Below the pieces are notes generated by a model. It did no database searches. It was given only the letters and a program-made list of their open reading frames with translations, and was not told the origin of the DNA. Positions 26,851-35,813 of a stretch of 64,000 nt of DNA are shown here, in pieces. This DNA is from Halorarum halophilum (GTDB taxonomy: Archaea > Halobacteriota > Halobacteria > Halobacteriales > Haloferacaceae). The stretch is taken from NCBI RefSeq assembly GCF_013401515.1, contig NZ_CP058529.1:2108001-2172000 (forward strand). The letters run 5' to 3'. The translations under genes were made by a program, and so were the position numbers. Every line of letters starts with the position of its first letter. The first letter of the stretch is position 1.

Positions 26851-27315
26851 TTACGAGCGCTCGATCTCGTCGAAGAGGTCGGCGACGCGCCCCTCGATCT
26901 CGTCCCGTATCTCGCGTACGTCCTCCAGTTCCTGCCCGTCGGGATCCGTCAGCGCCCAGTCGCGGACGTCGACGTCCTCGCCGACCTCCCCGACGTCGAG
27001 CGTGGAACAGCCCATCGTCGCCACGTAGTCGCACGAGCGCAGTTCCTCGATCGTGATGGCCCTCGGCGTCCGGTCGGAGAGGTCGAACCCCTCCTCCCGC
27101 ATCACCTCGACGACCTCCTCGTGGACGTGTTCGGCCGGGGCGGTTCCGCCGGTGAGCAGTTCGACGCGGCCGGTCAGCCCGCGGCGCTCGCGCTCGCGTT
27201 CGGCGAACGCCGTGGCCATCTGGGACCGCCCCGCGTTGCGGACGCACATGAAGGCGATTCGGATCGTGTCGGCGGTAGCATCGGTGTCCGAGTCCGGGTC
27301 GGTGGAGTTCGTCAT
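26851..27315 (-). CDS. Low-molecular-weight phosphatase / arsenate reductase (ArsC, thioredoxin-type fold)
   Basis: A 154-aa cytoplasmic enzyme. The P-loop CVRNAGRS (C24 to R30, CX5R) and the general-acid pair in LTDPDG are the hallmarks of the LMW-PTPase fold. Further cysteines at RSCDYV and MGCST correspond roughly to the resolving pair of thioredoxin-coupled arsenate reductases, so arsenate reduction is the more likely role. A Ser/Thr/Asp-rich N-terminal tail of ~16 residues precedes the fold. It lies ~190 bases upstream of pstS, same strand. Arsenate enters cells through Pst, so the neighbourhood is sensible. Confidence 0.82.
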   Translation of the reverse strand: MTNSTDPDSDTDATADTIRIAFMCVRNAGRSQMATAFAERERERRGLTGRVELLTGGTAPAEHVHEEVVEVMREEGFDLSDRTPRAITIEELRSCDYVATMGCSTLDVGEVGEDVDVRDWALTDPDGQELEDVREIRDEIEGRVADLFDEIERS

Positions 27316-27560
27316 GGGTGGTTGATTCGGATGTGGTCGTCGGTCCGAGGGGGGTCAGTCGGAGTACGTTACGTCACCAGGTTCGGCCGGGGTCGTTCCC
27401 GCACCAGTCGCGGAGTTCGTCGGCGACGAGCCGTTCAGGACGGTTCGTGGTGGCCGTCGGTGAACGATCGGAGCACCGTTCGTATTGGTGTTTTCCTCGT
27501 GCCGGTTCGGTGCGGGACCGGACCAGCCCTGTTAAGTGGTTGACCTGAGCACTGGCGGCC

Positions 27561-28313
27561 GTGACCCTCAGAGTTGGTTCCTCGCTCTCCGGCGGAATCG
27601 GTCGCGTCCTCACGCGAAACGGCCTCGTCCTCGTCGTCGCGGCGCTCGCCGTCGGCCTCCCGTGGACGGTCGCGTTCAACTCCCTGTTCGTCCATTGGCT
27701 GGGCGGGACGGGCCTGGACGCGGACACCGTTGCGACCAGCATGCCGACGGTCGCCCTGCCGATGTCCGTGCTCGCGGTGCTCGGCGTCCTCCTCCTGCTC
27801 GTCTTCGCCTGGCTCAACGTCGTCGCCGTCCGCACGTTCGTCAGCGGCCTCGCGGACGGGATCCCGCGCGAGTTCCTCACGCGCCGGATCGGCTGGGTGC
27901 TCGTGAACTCGTTCGTGGCCGGCATCCTCGTCGGCCTCGCCGTGTTCGTGGGGACGATCCTGCTGATCGTCCCAGGGATCATCGCCTACGTCGCGCTCGT
28001 GTTCGCGCCGTTCTTCGTCGCCGTCGAGGACGAGAACGCCGTCACGGCGCTCCGGGAGAGCTGGCGGCTCACCCGCGGAAACTGGATCCGGCTGTTCGTC
28101 CTCCTCCTCGTGCTGTTCGTCGTCGTCGGGCTGGGATCGGCTGCGTTCAACCTCGCCGTGACCGCGCTCGCCGGCCCGGCGAACCCGGCCGGTCAGCTCG
28201 TCACGTCGGCCGTGAGCTACCTCGTGTCGTTCCTCACGCTCGGCGTGCTCGCGGAGGCGTTCACGCAGCTCCGTGCGGACGCGACCTCCCGTGTCGACGA
28301 GGCGTCGCCCTGA
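27561..28313 (+). CDS. Multi-pass membrane protein (DUF7847-like), unknown function
   Basis: A 250-aa protein with about six hydrophobic helices. The middle segment, VPGIIAYVALVFAPFFVAVEDENAVTALRESWRLTRGNW (residues ~133-175), is typical of a common haloarchaeal family related to the glycerophosphodiesterase membrane-domain group. The GTG at 27561 is taken as the start. No functional residues stand out. It is convergent with the DHH gene. Confidence 0.7.
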   Translation: MTLRVGSSLSGGIGRVLTRNGLVLVVAALAVGLPWTVAFNSLFVHWLGGTGLDADTVATSMPTVALPMSVLAVLGVLLLLVFAWLNVVAVRTFVSGLADGIPREFLTRRIGWVLVNSFVAGILVGLAVFVGTILLIVPGIIAYVALVFAPFFVAVEDENAVTALRESWRLTRGNWIRLFVLLLVLFVVVGLGSAAFNLAVTALAGPANPAGQLVTSAVSYLVSFLTLGVLAEAFTQLRADATSRVDEASP

Positions 28314-28333
28314 GTGACGGCGGTCGACAGACG

Positions 28334-29395
28334 TCACGTCCGGCCGGACGACGTTCCCCTCTCGTCGTTGGCGGCGCCGTTTCCGCTATCGTCCCGGAGG
28401 TTGAGCCCGTCGACGAGCCGGGTCGTGATGATCTCCTCCACGATGTCGATGAGTCGGTCCCGGTCGTCGCCGTAGTCGGCGAACAGCCCGAGCGGGATCT
28501 CGCCGCCCGCCATCTCCCGGTGGCCGCCGGCGCTGCCCACGTCGTCGAAGATCATGCCGAGCGTGTCGCCGATGTGGATCCGCGCGTCCGTCGAGCGGGC
28601 GCTGAGCTGGATCGTCCCGTCGATGATGCCGAAGACGACCGTCGTCTCGACGCCCTCCAGGCTCGCGAGGTAGTCCGCGGCCTGCGGCAGGGCGTCGCGT
28701 TCGGTCGTCCGGCCGACGTGCGAGATGAGCACCGACCCGCGGACGGTCCGGTTCTCGATGGCGTCGGCGATGGCGTCGACGGTGGCGCCGCTCACCGATG
28801 GGTTGACGAGCCGCCTGAGCAGGTCGTGGTCGGCGTGGTCGTGTAGCGTCCCCGCGGCGGTGTACTCGTCGTGCGTGGCCCCCCGGAGGAAGCCCAGCGT
28901 CTCGCGCCGGATCGCGAACAGGAGCGCCGTCGCGAGGATGGCGTCGATCTCGATGTCGAGGTCGCTGAGGTACCCGGTGAGGATCGTCGCCGTCGCGCCC
29001 ACGCTCTCGCGGTTGTCAACGAACCGGGCGCGGATCCCCTCCGCCGAGTGGTGGTCGACGACGACGTCGACCGGCGTCCCCTCCGGCACCTCGTTGTTCG
29101 ACCCGGGGATGGAGTGGTCGACGAACGCGAGCAGCGACCCCTCCGGTCGGTCCACGACGGCGGCGGGGTCGAACGGGTGGAGTTCGACCTCGATGAGGTT
29201 GACGAAGGCGCGGTTCTGCTGGTGGGAGATGCTGCCGCTGTAGAGGATGTGCCGCTCGTCGATGCCGGCGTCCGCGGCGATCCGGCCCAGCGCGAGCGCG
29301 CTCGCGAGACAGTCCGGGTCCGGGTTGTTGTGGCAGACGATGGTGAGCTCCTCGCCCTCCGCCAGCAGTTCGTGGAGTGACTGCGCGGCGTCCAT
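28334..29395 (-). CDS. DHH/DHHA1 family phosphoesterase (NrnA-like)
   Basis: A 353-aa soluble phosphoesterase. Motif I HNNPDPDCLAS, a DHS segment (FVDHSIPG), the name-giving VVDHHSAEG, and the C-terminal DHHA1 motif GGHREMAGG are all present. Relatives degrade nanoRNA, pAp or cyclic dinucleotides with Mn2+; which applies here cannot be told. The tail of ~25 residues is polar and probably disordered. It starts ~140 bases after the stop of the CNNM gene on the same strand. Confidence 0.87.
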   Translation of the reverse strand: MDAAQSLHELLAEGEELTIVCHNNPDPDCLASALALGRIAADAGIDERHILYSGSISHQQNRAFVNLIEVELHPFDPAAVVDRPEGSLLAFVDHSIPGSNNEVPEGTPVDVVVDHHSAEGIRARFVDNRESVGATATILTGYLSDLDIEIDAILATALLFAIRRETLGFLRGATHDEYTAAGTLHDHADHDLLRRLVNPSVSGATVDAIADAIENRTVRGSVLISHVGRTTERDALPQAADYLASLEGVETTVVFGIIDGTIQLSARSTDARIHIGDTLGMIFDDVGSAGGHREMAGGEIPLGLFADYGDDRDRLIDIVEEIITTRLVDGLNLRDDSGNGAANDERGTSSGRT

Positions 29396-29532
29396 CCCCT
29401 CGACGTTCCCGCCCCAGACGGATTGGTAGCGGGCGCTTTCTCGAACGGGACGCGCTTGCGGTGGTTGCTACCCAGTTTAGAACGGGGGTTCGTTCGGGAG
29501 CCGGGGACGTCTCAGTCGGGCGTTTCCCGGGC

Positions 29533-30894
29533 CTACTCGTCCGCCCCGTCGTCGAGCGCGCCGCCGTCTCCATCCTCGTCGATCTCCCGCAGGGAGACGG
29601 CCATCACCCTCGCCCCCTCCACGTCCTCCACGCGTAGCCGGTAGCCGTCGACGTCGACGCTGTCGCCGACCTCGGGGGCGCGTCCGAGCTGGCTCAGGAC
29701 GAACCCGCCGACGGTCTCGAACCCGTCGCTCTCGAAGTCGGCGTTCAGCGCCTCGTTCACTTCGACGAGGGGAACGCTCCCGTCGATCGCGTAGTCGCCG
29801 TCCTCGAGGGGTTCGATCGACGGTTCGGGGTCGCGCAGGTCGAACTGGTCGCGGATGTCGCCGACGATCTCCTCGACGACATCCTCGATCGTCACGAGCC
29901 CCTCGAACGAGCCCCACTCGTCGATCACGGCCGCCATCTGTCGGTGTTCGCTCTGGAACTCGGTGAGGAGTTCGTCGACGGTGAGCGTCTCCGGGACGAC
30001 GATCAGGTCGCGGGCGAGGTCGTTGGCGGTGACGTCGCCGGTCTCCCCGTCGAGGGACTCGCTGGTCCGCAGGATGTCCTTCACGTCGACGAACCCGATC
30101 ACCTGGTCGCCGTCCTCGTCGTCGACGACCGGGTAGCGCGTGTACTCGGCCTCGATGGCCATCGACTGCAGGTCCGACAGCGGCGTGTCCGACGGAACGC
30201 TCGTCACGTCCGGTCGGGGCCGCATGATCTCGCGAACGATCGTGTCGTCCAGGTCGAAGATCCGCTCGATCATCTCCACCTCGCCCGCGTCGACCCGGCC
30301 CGCCTCGCCCGACTGGGAGAGCATCGACAGGATCTCCTCCTCGGTGTGGCTCTCCTCCGACTCCGAGGCCGGGGACACGCCGATCAGCCGCGTCGAGAGG
30401 TTCGCGACCCCGTTGAACACTATGATGCCGGGCACGAACAGGTAGTAGAAGAACTTCATCGGTGGGGCGACCAGCAGCGCGACCCGCTCCGCCTCCTGGA
30501 TGGCGACCGTCTTCGGCGCGAGTTCGCCGTAGACGACGTGGAAGAACGTGACGATGCCGAACCCGACGGCGACGGAGACGGCGTGGACCGCGCTCTCCGG
30601 GAGGAACGACCCCAGCAGCGGATCGACGAGCACCGCGACCGCGGGTTCGCCGATCCAGCCCAGGCCGAGCGAGGAGATGGTGATGCCGAGCTGGCAGACG
30701 GCGAGGTAGTCGTCGAGGTTCCGGGTGGCCTCCTGGACGAGCCCGGAGAACCGTCGCCCCTCCTCGACCATCGAGTCGACGGCCACCGGGCGCAACCGGA
30801 CGAGCGCGAACTCCGCGGCCACGAAGAACCCGTTCAGGAACACGAGGAAGAGCGCGACCCCGATCCGGGATGCGGCGAAGACGAGATCGACCAT
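29533..30894 (-). CDS. CNNM/HlyC-type membrane protein (DUF21-CBS pair-CorC domain)
   Basis: A 453-aa membrane protein. An N-terminal DUF21 domain (~1-190, four helices) is followed by a CBS pair (~215-335), then a CorC_HlyC domain (~350-440). Signatures include AEFALVRLRP, LGLGWIGEPAVA, FFHVVYGELAPKTVAIQ and the CBS-end motif VIDEWGSFEGLVTIED. Members are implicated in Mg2+/Co2+ efflux or ion homeostasis; the CBS pair likely binds ATP or adenosyl ligands. Acidic C-terminus. Together with CorA at 16 kb it could handle divalent cations, though the two are not linked. Confidence 0.9.
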   Translation of the reverse strand: MVDLVFAASRIGVALFLVFLNGFFVAAEFALVRLRPVAVDSMVEEGRRFSGLVQEATRNLDDYLAVCQLGITISSLGLGWIGEPAVAVLVDPLLGSFLPESAVHAVSVAVGFGIVTFFHVVYGELAPKTVAIQEAERVALLVAPPMKFFYYLFVPGIIVFNGVANLSTRLIGVSPASESEESHTEEEILSMLSQSGEAGRVDAGEVEMIERIFDLDDTIVREIMRPRPDVTSVPSDTPLSDLQSMAIEAEYTRYPVVDDEDGDQVIGFVDVKDILRTSESLDGETGDVTANDLARDLIVVPETLTVDELLTEFQSEHRQMAAVIDEWGSFEGLVTIEDVVEEIVGDIRDQFDLRDPEPSIEPLEDGDYAIDGSVPLVEVNEALNADFESDGFETVGGFVLSQLGRAPEVGDSVDVDGYRLRVEDVEGARVMAVSLREIDEDGDGGALDDGADE

Positions 30895-31255
30895 CCGCTA
30901 CCCCGCGACCCCCGACGGAAGCGACCGCTCGTCGCCGGCACGAGGTCGTTCGACGGGGGCTGTGGCGGCGGGCGTCGTCGCCCGGCGTGCGAACGGGCCG
31001 TCGGTACGGCCCGCCAGCCACTCGTCCGTTCGCCGTGGGGGGCGCGCGTTGAACGGCCGACAGTGAATCGACATGGCCGAATGTACCAATCACCGCGCTA
31101 AAACCGTGGCGCTCGAAGGGGCGCCGGCGAACGGGGATCGGTGGAACGACCGCCTCGTCCGGCGGTCCGGGGTGGCGTGTGGCGGAGAGCATCCGAGAAC
31201 CATGCCGTAACAACCCTCTATGCTCGTCCGAGTCGTATCCCTGTGGGACGATATC
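30895..31255. other. Divergent intergenic region
   Basis: This 361-base gap lies between the CNNM gene (minus) and the FAD oxidase (plus). Only Arg-rich shadow frames cross it. A 63-codon minus frame ending at 30898 abuts the CNNM start but has no plausible composition. Nothing else is seen except A/T-richer patches near 31080-31110 and 31205-31220 that may be promoter elements. Confidence 0.45.
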
Positions 31256-32674
31256 ATGGCACAATCATCACCGGATTACACTCACGACATCGACGAGGAA
31301 CTGGCGCGACTCCGCGGGGGGAGCAGGGGTGACGTCCTCCGTCCCGAGGACGAGGGGTACGACGAGGTGCGACAGGTCTGGAACGGGATGATCGACCGAC
31401 GGCCCGCCGTCATCGCCCGTCCCACCGGGACCGCGGACGTCGTCGCCGCGGTCGAGTTCGCCCGCGCGACCGGACTGGACGTCGCCGTCCACGGCGGCGG
31501 GCACAACGTCGCCGGGAACGCGACCACGGACGGCGGGCTGATGATCGACCTCTCGGGGATGAACGGCGTCCACGTCGACCCCGAGAACCGCAGGGTCCGC
31601 GCCGAGGGCGGGGCGACGCTGGGCGACGTCGACCACGAGACCCAGCTGTTCGGCCTGGCGACCGCGCTCGGCGCGGTGTCGGAGACCGGCATCGCTGGCC
31701 TGACGCTCAACGGGGGCTACGGCCACCTCTCGCGCGAGTACGGGCTCGCGGCTGACAACCTGACGTCCGTCGAGATCGTGACCGCGGACGGGGAGGTCCG
31801 GGTGGCGAGCGAGGACCGGAACGGGGACCTGTTCTGGGCGGTCCGCGGCGGCGGCGGGAACTTCGGTGTCGTCACCTCCTTCGAGTACGAACTCCACGAG
31901 GTCGGCCCCGAGGTGTACGCGTTCTTCCCCTGGTTCGACGCCAACGACGCGGGCGCGGTGCTGGACGCGTTCCGCGAGTGGGCCGACGACGCCCCGCGGA
32001 ACGCGGGTGTGCTCCCGTTCGCCGGCCACGTCCCCGCGCTGGACCCCTTCCCCGAGGACTCCTGGGGCGCCCCGTGTCTCGCCATGCTCGGCTCGTACCG
32101 GGGCGACCTCGACGAGGCGTCGGACGTCTTCGCGCCCCTCCGAGCGGCCGCGACGCCGATCGTCGACCTCAGCGGCCCGATGCCGTTCGAGGACCTCCAG
32201 CGGATGCTCGACGAGGACTACCCGGACGGCATGCGATACTACTGGAAGTCCGTCTTCCTCTCGGAACTCACCGACGAGGTCGTCGACGTCGTGCTCCGGT
32301 ACAACGAGTCGGCGCCGTCGGCCCTCTCGACCATCGACCTCTGGCAACTCGGGGGCGCCGTCGCCGACGTCCCGCGGGACGCCACCGCGTTCCGACACCG
32401 GGACAAGCCGTTCATGGTCAACTTCGAGGCGAACTGGGAGGACCCCGCGGACGACGAGGCGAACGTGAACTGGGCGCGCGAGGGCTTCGCCGAGATCGAG
32501 GAACTCCAGGTGGCCTCCGGCCGCTACGGCAACTTCCCGGGACTCGGCGAGGACCCGGCTCGCCTGATCTACGGGGAGAACTACGACCGGCTGGTCGACG
32601 TCAAGACGAAGTACGACCCGGGGAACCTGTTCCACCTGAACCAGAACGTCGTTCCGCGGGCCGACGAGGACTGA
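31256..32674 (+). CDS. FAD-linked oxidase (BBE/berberine-bridge-like)
   Basis: A 472-aa flavoprotein with an N-terminal FAD_binding_4 domain and a C-terminal BBE motif. HGGGHNVAG contains the histidine that family members link covalently to FAD. The second, cysteine attachment site common in plant enzymes is absent (the loop reads SETGIAGLTLNGGYG). The C-terminal YGENYDRLVDVKTKYDPGNLF and HLNQNV are classic BBE features. Reactions in the family are oxidations of sugars or secondary metabolites; the substrate is unknown. ATG 31256 is used; a more upstream ATG at 31220 would add twelve residues. Confidence 0.87.
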   Translation: MAQSSPDYTHDIDEELARLRGGSRGDVLRPEDEGYDEVRQVWNGMIDRRPAVIARPTGTADVVAAVEFARATGLDVAVHGGGHNVAGNATTDGGLMIDLSGMNGVHVDPENRRVRAEGGATLGDVDHETQLFGLATALGAVSETGIAGLTLNGGYGHLSREYGLAADNLTSVEIVTADGEVRVASEDRNGDLFWAVRGGGGNFGVVTSFEYELHEVGPEVYAFFPWFDANDAGAVLDAFREWADDAPRNAGVLPFAGHVPALDPFPEDSWGAPCLAMLGSYRGDLDEASDVFAPLRAAATPIVDLSGPMPFEDLQRMLDEDYPDGMRYYWKSVFLSELTDEVVDVVLRYNESAPSALSTIDLWQLGGAVADVPRDATAFRHRDKPFMVNFEANWEDPADDEANVNWAREGFAEIEELQVASGRYGNFPGLGEDPARLIYGENYDRLVDVKTKYDPGNLFHLNQNVVPRADED

Positions 32675-32687
32675 GGCCCCCCTTCGA

Positions 32688-34778
32688 CTATCGGTCCCGC
32701 GCCTTCTCCAGGGTCCGCCGTGCCGAATCGCGGACGAGGTCCCGTGTCGCTCTGCGCTCGCCGTGGTACGGGTCGCCGTTGAGGCTCATCACGTAATCGT
32801 CGTCGGCGAGCAGCGCGAGGACGTCGTCCGTCGAGTGGACGTCGGCCTGCACCGCGGAGGTTCCGACCAGGTGGAAGACGTCCTCGGGGTCCTCGTTCAG
32901 GATCCGCGTCACGCTCCCGATCGGAACCGTCTCGACCACCGGCGCCCAGCGGACGATCTCGTGTTCGTCTGGGGCCATCGAGCGCGCGTCGATCTCCGCG
33001 TGGATGAAGCCGTGCTCCCGGCGGACGAGTACGTGCGTCGGCTTCCCGAAGAACCTGTACGACGGCGTCAGTTCGGCGAGCGCCGCGCCACGTTCGACGC
33101 TCCCGCCGACCGCGAGCAGCGACGCGAACCGCCCGAGTTCCGCGACAGACGGCGGCGCGTCGAGGGCCAGCCCCGCGACCGCGCCCCGTCCGACCAGCGC
33201 CGTCTCGTCGGCGGGTTCCATTGGCGCCCCCACGGCGACGACCGGCGGGCACTGGTCCCCCGAACGCGCCGAATCCAGCAGATTCCCCAGCAGACGGCTA
33301 TCGCCGACTGCGTCACCGGTGTCGCTCCGATCACGGTCGGCGGCGGGTTCGTAGTAGAGGAAGTCCGGGTCGTCGTCGAGCAGCGGGGCGACAGTCCCGG
33401 CCCCCCGGTTCACGACCACGTCGACCGTGGCCGCGCGGAGCCGGGACTGGCGGGCGTTCGCGACGTACTCCCGGAGGCGCTCGGCGCGGTCCTCGTCCGC
33501 GACGACGACGGCGAACCGCGCGTCGCTCGGCTCCGGTATCGCCCGGTCCAGCGCGGTTTCGAACGCGTCGGGAAGGAGTCGGACCGCGCCGTCGGGTACC
33601 CGCTCGGCCGTCGTCGCCGGGGACGGCGGGGGCAGATCACGACGGCCGGCCGACGCAACCGAGACCGCCCCGTCCACGTCGCCGACGCGGATCGGGACGA
33701 GCGAGTCGAGGAGCGACGGGAGCAGTTCGGCGTCCGTCGGGTCGGGCCGGAGGGTGGGGAGGTACGGCCACTGGGGGCGGTACGGCGCGAGCACGTCGGC
33801 CTCGACTTCGAGGTACTCGAGGAGCTGCTCGGGGAGCGACACGTCGTAGAGGTTCGGGGGGTAGAACGGGAGCTCGGGCGCGAGCTCGTCGTACTCGTGC
33901 CGCGGCATCGAGTAGTAGCCGCCGATGCGGGCCAGCGAGTCCAGCAGAAGACACCGCCCGAGCAGTTCGTCGAGCCGCTCCTCCACGGACCGTCGCGGCG
34001 TCTCCAGCGGCTCGACGTGGCCGTTATCGAGGTGGAGCGCCGGCTCGTCGCCGGCGACGAGGTCGGCGCCGAGGTAGAACGCGAGGGGTGCGACGCGGTA
34101 GACGTCCGCGTAGGTCGGCGGGACCTCGATGGAGACGCCGGTGTCGGGTTTCGAGAGCGACTTCGGAACGTGGAGCCGGTCGCCGCGTTCGATCGCGGGC
34201 GGGTGGCCGCGGAGGGTCGGCCACGAGCGCTCGGGGGAGAACTCCTTCACGGAGGACGCGAGGAACGGAACGGCTTCCAGCAGCGCCCCGGGTTCGTCCG
34301 GGACGGTGACGGTCGTCTCCGGCCGGGTGTGGACGGAGCGCGCGCCGATCTCGATCCGCGTCGGCGACTCGAACGTGACGTCGATGGGCGCGTAGTCGAG
34401 GTTCGCGGAGCGGTACGCGGCCGTGAACCGGCCCCCGGAGACGCGGACGTAGACCTTGGGGGTCCCCTCGATCTCAAGGTGGTAGGTGCCGCCTTCGAAC
34501 TCCCGCGGGTTCGACGTGAGCCCCCCGAGGTGCTCGCCGTACTCGTCACGGACGTGCACCATGGAGTGGGGGCCGACGGTGAACCGGCCGGTCGTCACGC
34601 CGACGGCGTCGTCGACGGGGAACAGGAACAGGTCCGTCGACGCCGGCTCGAGGCCGTCGTGGTCCGGGACGATCAGATCGAGCTGCTGTTCCTCGAGTTC
34701 GTCCCGGACGCTGATCGTTCCCTCCCCGCGGTCGGCGACGAAGGAAACCAGCTCCTCGGGGTCGCCCTGAACGGTCAC
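32688..34778 (-). CDS. Large haloarchaeal protein of unknown function, possible degenerate CHAT-like domain
   Basis: A 696-aa soluble protein without signal or membrane segments. The N-terminal ~170 residues are beta-rich, and the middle (~200-350) contains YADVYRVAPLAFYLGADLV and LHLDNGHVEPLE. The region ~430-600 follows the order of elements in CHAT (caspase-like) domains: a strand DPDFLYYEP, a strand PPVVAVGAP, then GRGAVAGLALDAPPSVAELG and a Gly-Ser-x-Glu helix. The catalytic His and Cys of CHAT are not at those places, so it would be inactive. This resemblance is my inference; otherwise I do not recognise the gene. It ends convergent with the FAD oxidase. Confidence 0.6.
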   Translation of the reverse strand: MTVQGDPEELVSFVADRGEGTISVRDELEEQQLDLIVPDHDGLEPASTDLFLFPVDDAVGVTTGRFTVGPHSMVHVRDEYGEHLGGLTSNPREFEGGTYHLEIEGTPKVYVRVSGGRFTAAYRSANLDYAPIDVTFESPTRIEIGARSVHTRPETTVTVPDEPGALLEAVPFLASSVKEFSPERSWPTLRGHPPAIERGDRLHVPKSLSKPDTGVSIEVPPTYADVYRVAPLAFYLGADLVAGDEPALHLDNGHVEPLETPRRSVEERLDELLGRCLLLDSLARIGGYYSMPRHEYDELAPELPFYPPNLYDVSLPEQLLEYLEVEADVLAPYRPQWPYLPTLRPDPTDAELLPSLLDSLVPIRVGDVDGAVSVASAGRRDLPPPSPATTAERVPDGAVRLLPDAFETALDRAIPEPSDARFAVVVADEDRAERLREYVANARQSRLRAATVDVVVNRGAGTVAPLLDDDPDFLYYEPAADRDRSDTGDAVGDSRLLGNLLDSARSGDQCPPVVAVGAPMEPADETALVGRGAVAGLALDAPPSVAELGRFASLLAVGGSVERGAALAELTPSYRFFGKPTHVLVRREHGFIHAEIDARSMAPDEHEIVRWAPVVETVPIGSVTRILNEDPEDVFHLVGTSAVQADVHSTDDVLALLADDDYVMSLNGDPYHGERRATRDLVRDSARRTLEKARDR

Positions 34779-34883
34779 TGTCCGGAGTGCTGTCGTCGGC
34801 GAACGTTAACGTAGCGGTCCTGTGGGAACCTTGCTGGCTTCGTTCGGCACCAGGGCTAAGTCGAAGGGGCGATAAATGCTAAC

Positions 34884-35669
34884 GTGACACAAACCCACTC
34901 GATCGGACTGCTCGGGTACGGTCGGATCTGCCGGGCACTCGCCGACTACGTCGAGCGGGATCCGGCGTTCGAACTCGCGTACGTCTACGTCCGGTCGCCG
35001 CGCGACGACCTGCCGACGGACCGCCAGGTGACTGACCTTGCCGAACTGTCGGACCGCCCCGTCGACCTCGTCGTCGAGGGGGCCGCCCCGGAGGCCGTCG
35101 CCGGCCTGGGGGACGCCGTCCTCCCCACGAGCGACCTCATGCTGCTGTCCGGGTCCGCCCTGGTGGACCCCGACGTGGAGGAGGGGCTCGAACGCCTCGC
35201 CGACGAACACGGGACGGCCGTCTACCTCCCGCACGCCGCCCTCCTGGGAGTCGACGGCCTCGTCGACGCACGGTCGGAGCTCGAGTCGGTCGACATCGAG
35301 GCGACGAAGGCACCGTCCCACCTCGATTTCGACTACACCGACGAGTGGGACGAGGAGGCGGTCACCGAGCGGACGGTGCTGTACGAGGGGCCCGTTCGCG
35401 GCCTCTGTCGGATGTTCCCCCGCAACTTCAACTCCCACGCGGCGGTCGCCCTCGCGTCGCTCGGTCTGGACGACACCCGGTCGCGACTCGTCGCCGACCC
35501 CGACGCCGACTCGGCCCTGCACGTCATCTCTGCCAGCGGGGAGGGGTTCGACCTCGAGATCACCCGCGACAGCGCCATCGAGGGCGTGACGGGCGACTAC
35601 ACGCTGGTCTCCATCTGGGGGTCGATCCGGCGGGTCCTCGATGCGGACGGGGGGCTTCGGTTCGTCTGA
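34884..35669 (+). CDS. nadX: L-aspartate dehydrogenase family protein
   Basis: A 261-aa NAD(P)-dependent enzyme. The N-terminal Rossmann motif is GLLGYGRICRAL, and the middle and C-terminal segments (PHAALLGVDGLVDAR, ATKAPSHL, MFPRNFNSHAAVALASLGLD) match the aspartate dehydrogenase (DUF108) family. It converts aspartate to iminoaspartate or oxaloacetate, feeding NAD synthesis with quinolinate synthase in archaea lacking NadB; here no nad partner is adjacent. The GTG at 34884 is preceded by a short A/T-richer stretch (GATAAATGC). Divergent from the large unknown gene. Confidence 0.85.
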   Translation: MTQTHSIGLLGYGRICRALADYVERDPAFELAYVYVRSPRDDLPTDRQVTDLAELSDRPVDLVVEGAAPEAVAGLGDAVLPTSDLMLLSGSALVDPDVEEGLERLADEHGTAVYLPHAALLGVDGLVDARSELESVDIEATKAPSHLDFDYTDEWDEEAVTERTVLYEGPVRGLCRMFPRNFNSHAAVALASLGLDDTRSRLVADPDADSALHVISASGEGFDLEITRDSAIEGVTGDYTLVSIWGSIRRVLDADGGLRFV

Positions 35670-35813
35670 GGGGGCCGCTACCGGACGATCGGACGCGAAG
35701 GTTCTTGTGCGAAACCGGGACCACTCGCCGCGTGCGCTGAATCCCGCCGCCGACTGGTCTGCGGTTGCGCGGTCCCCCCGTCGGCGTCCCCACTCCGCGA
35801 CCGCCTGTTCGCC

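Noticed and set aside
30898-31089. 63-codon minus-strand frame abutting the CNNM start
   Set aside because: Arg/Pro/Ala-rich composition typical of spurious frames in GC-rich DNA; no pattern of a real protein.
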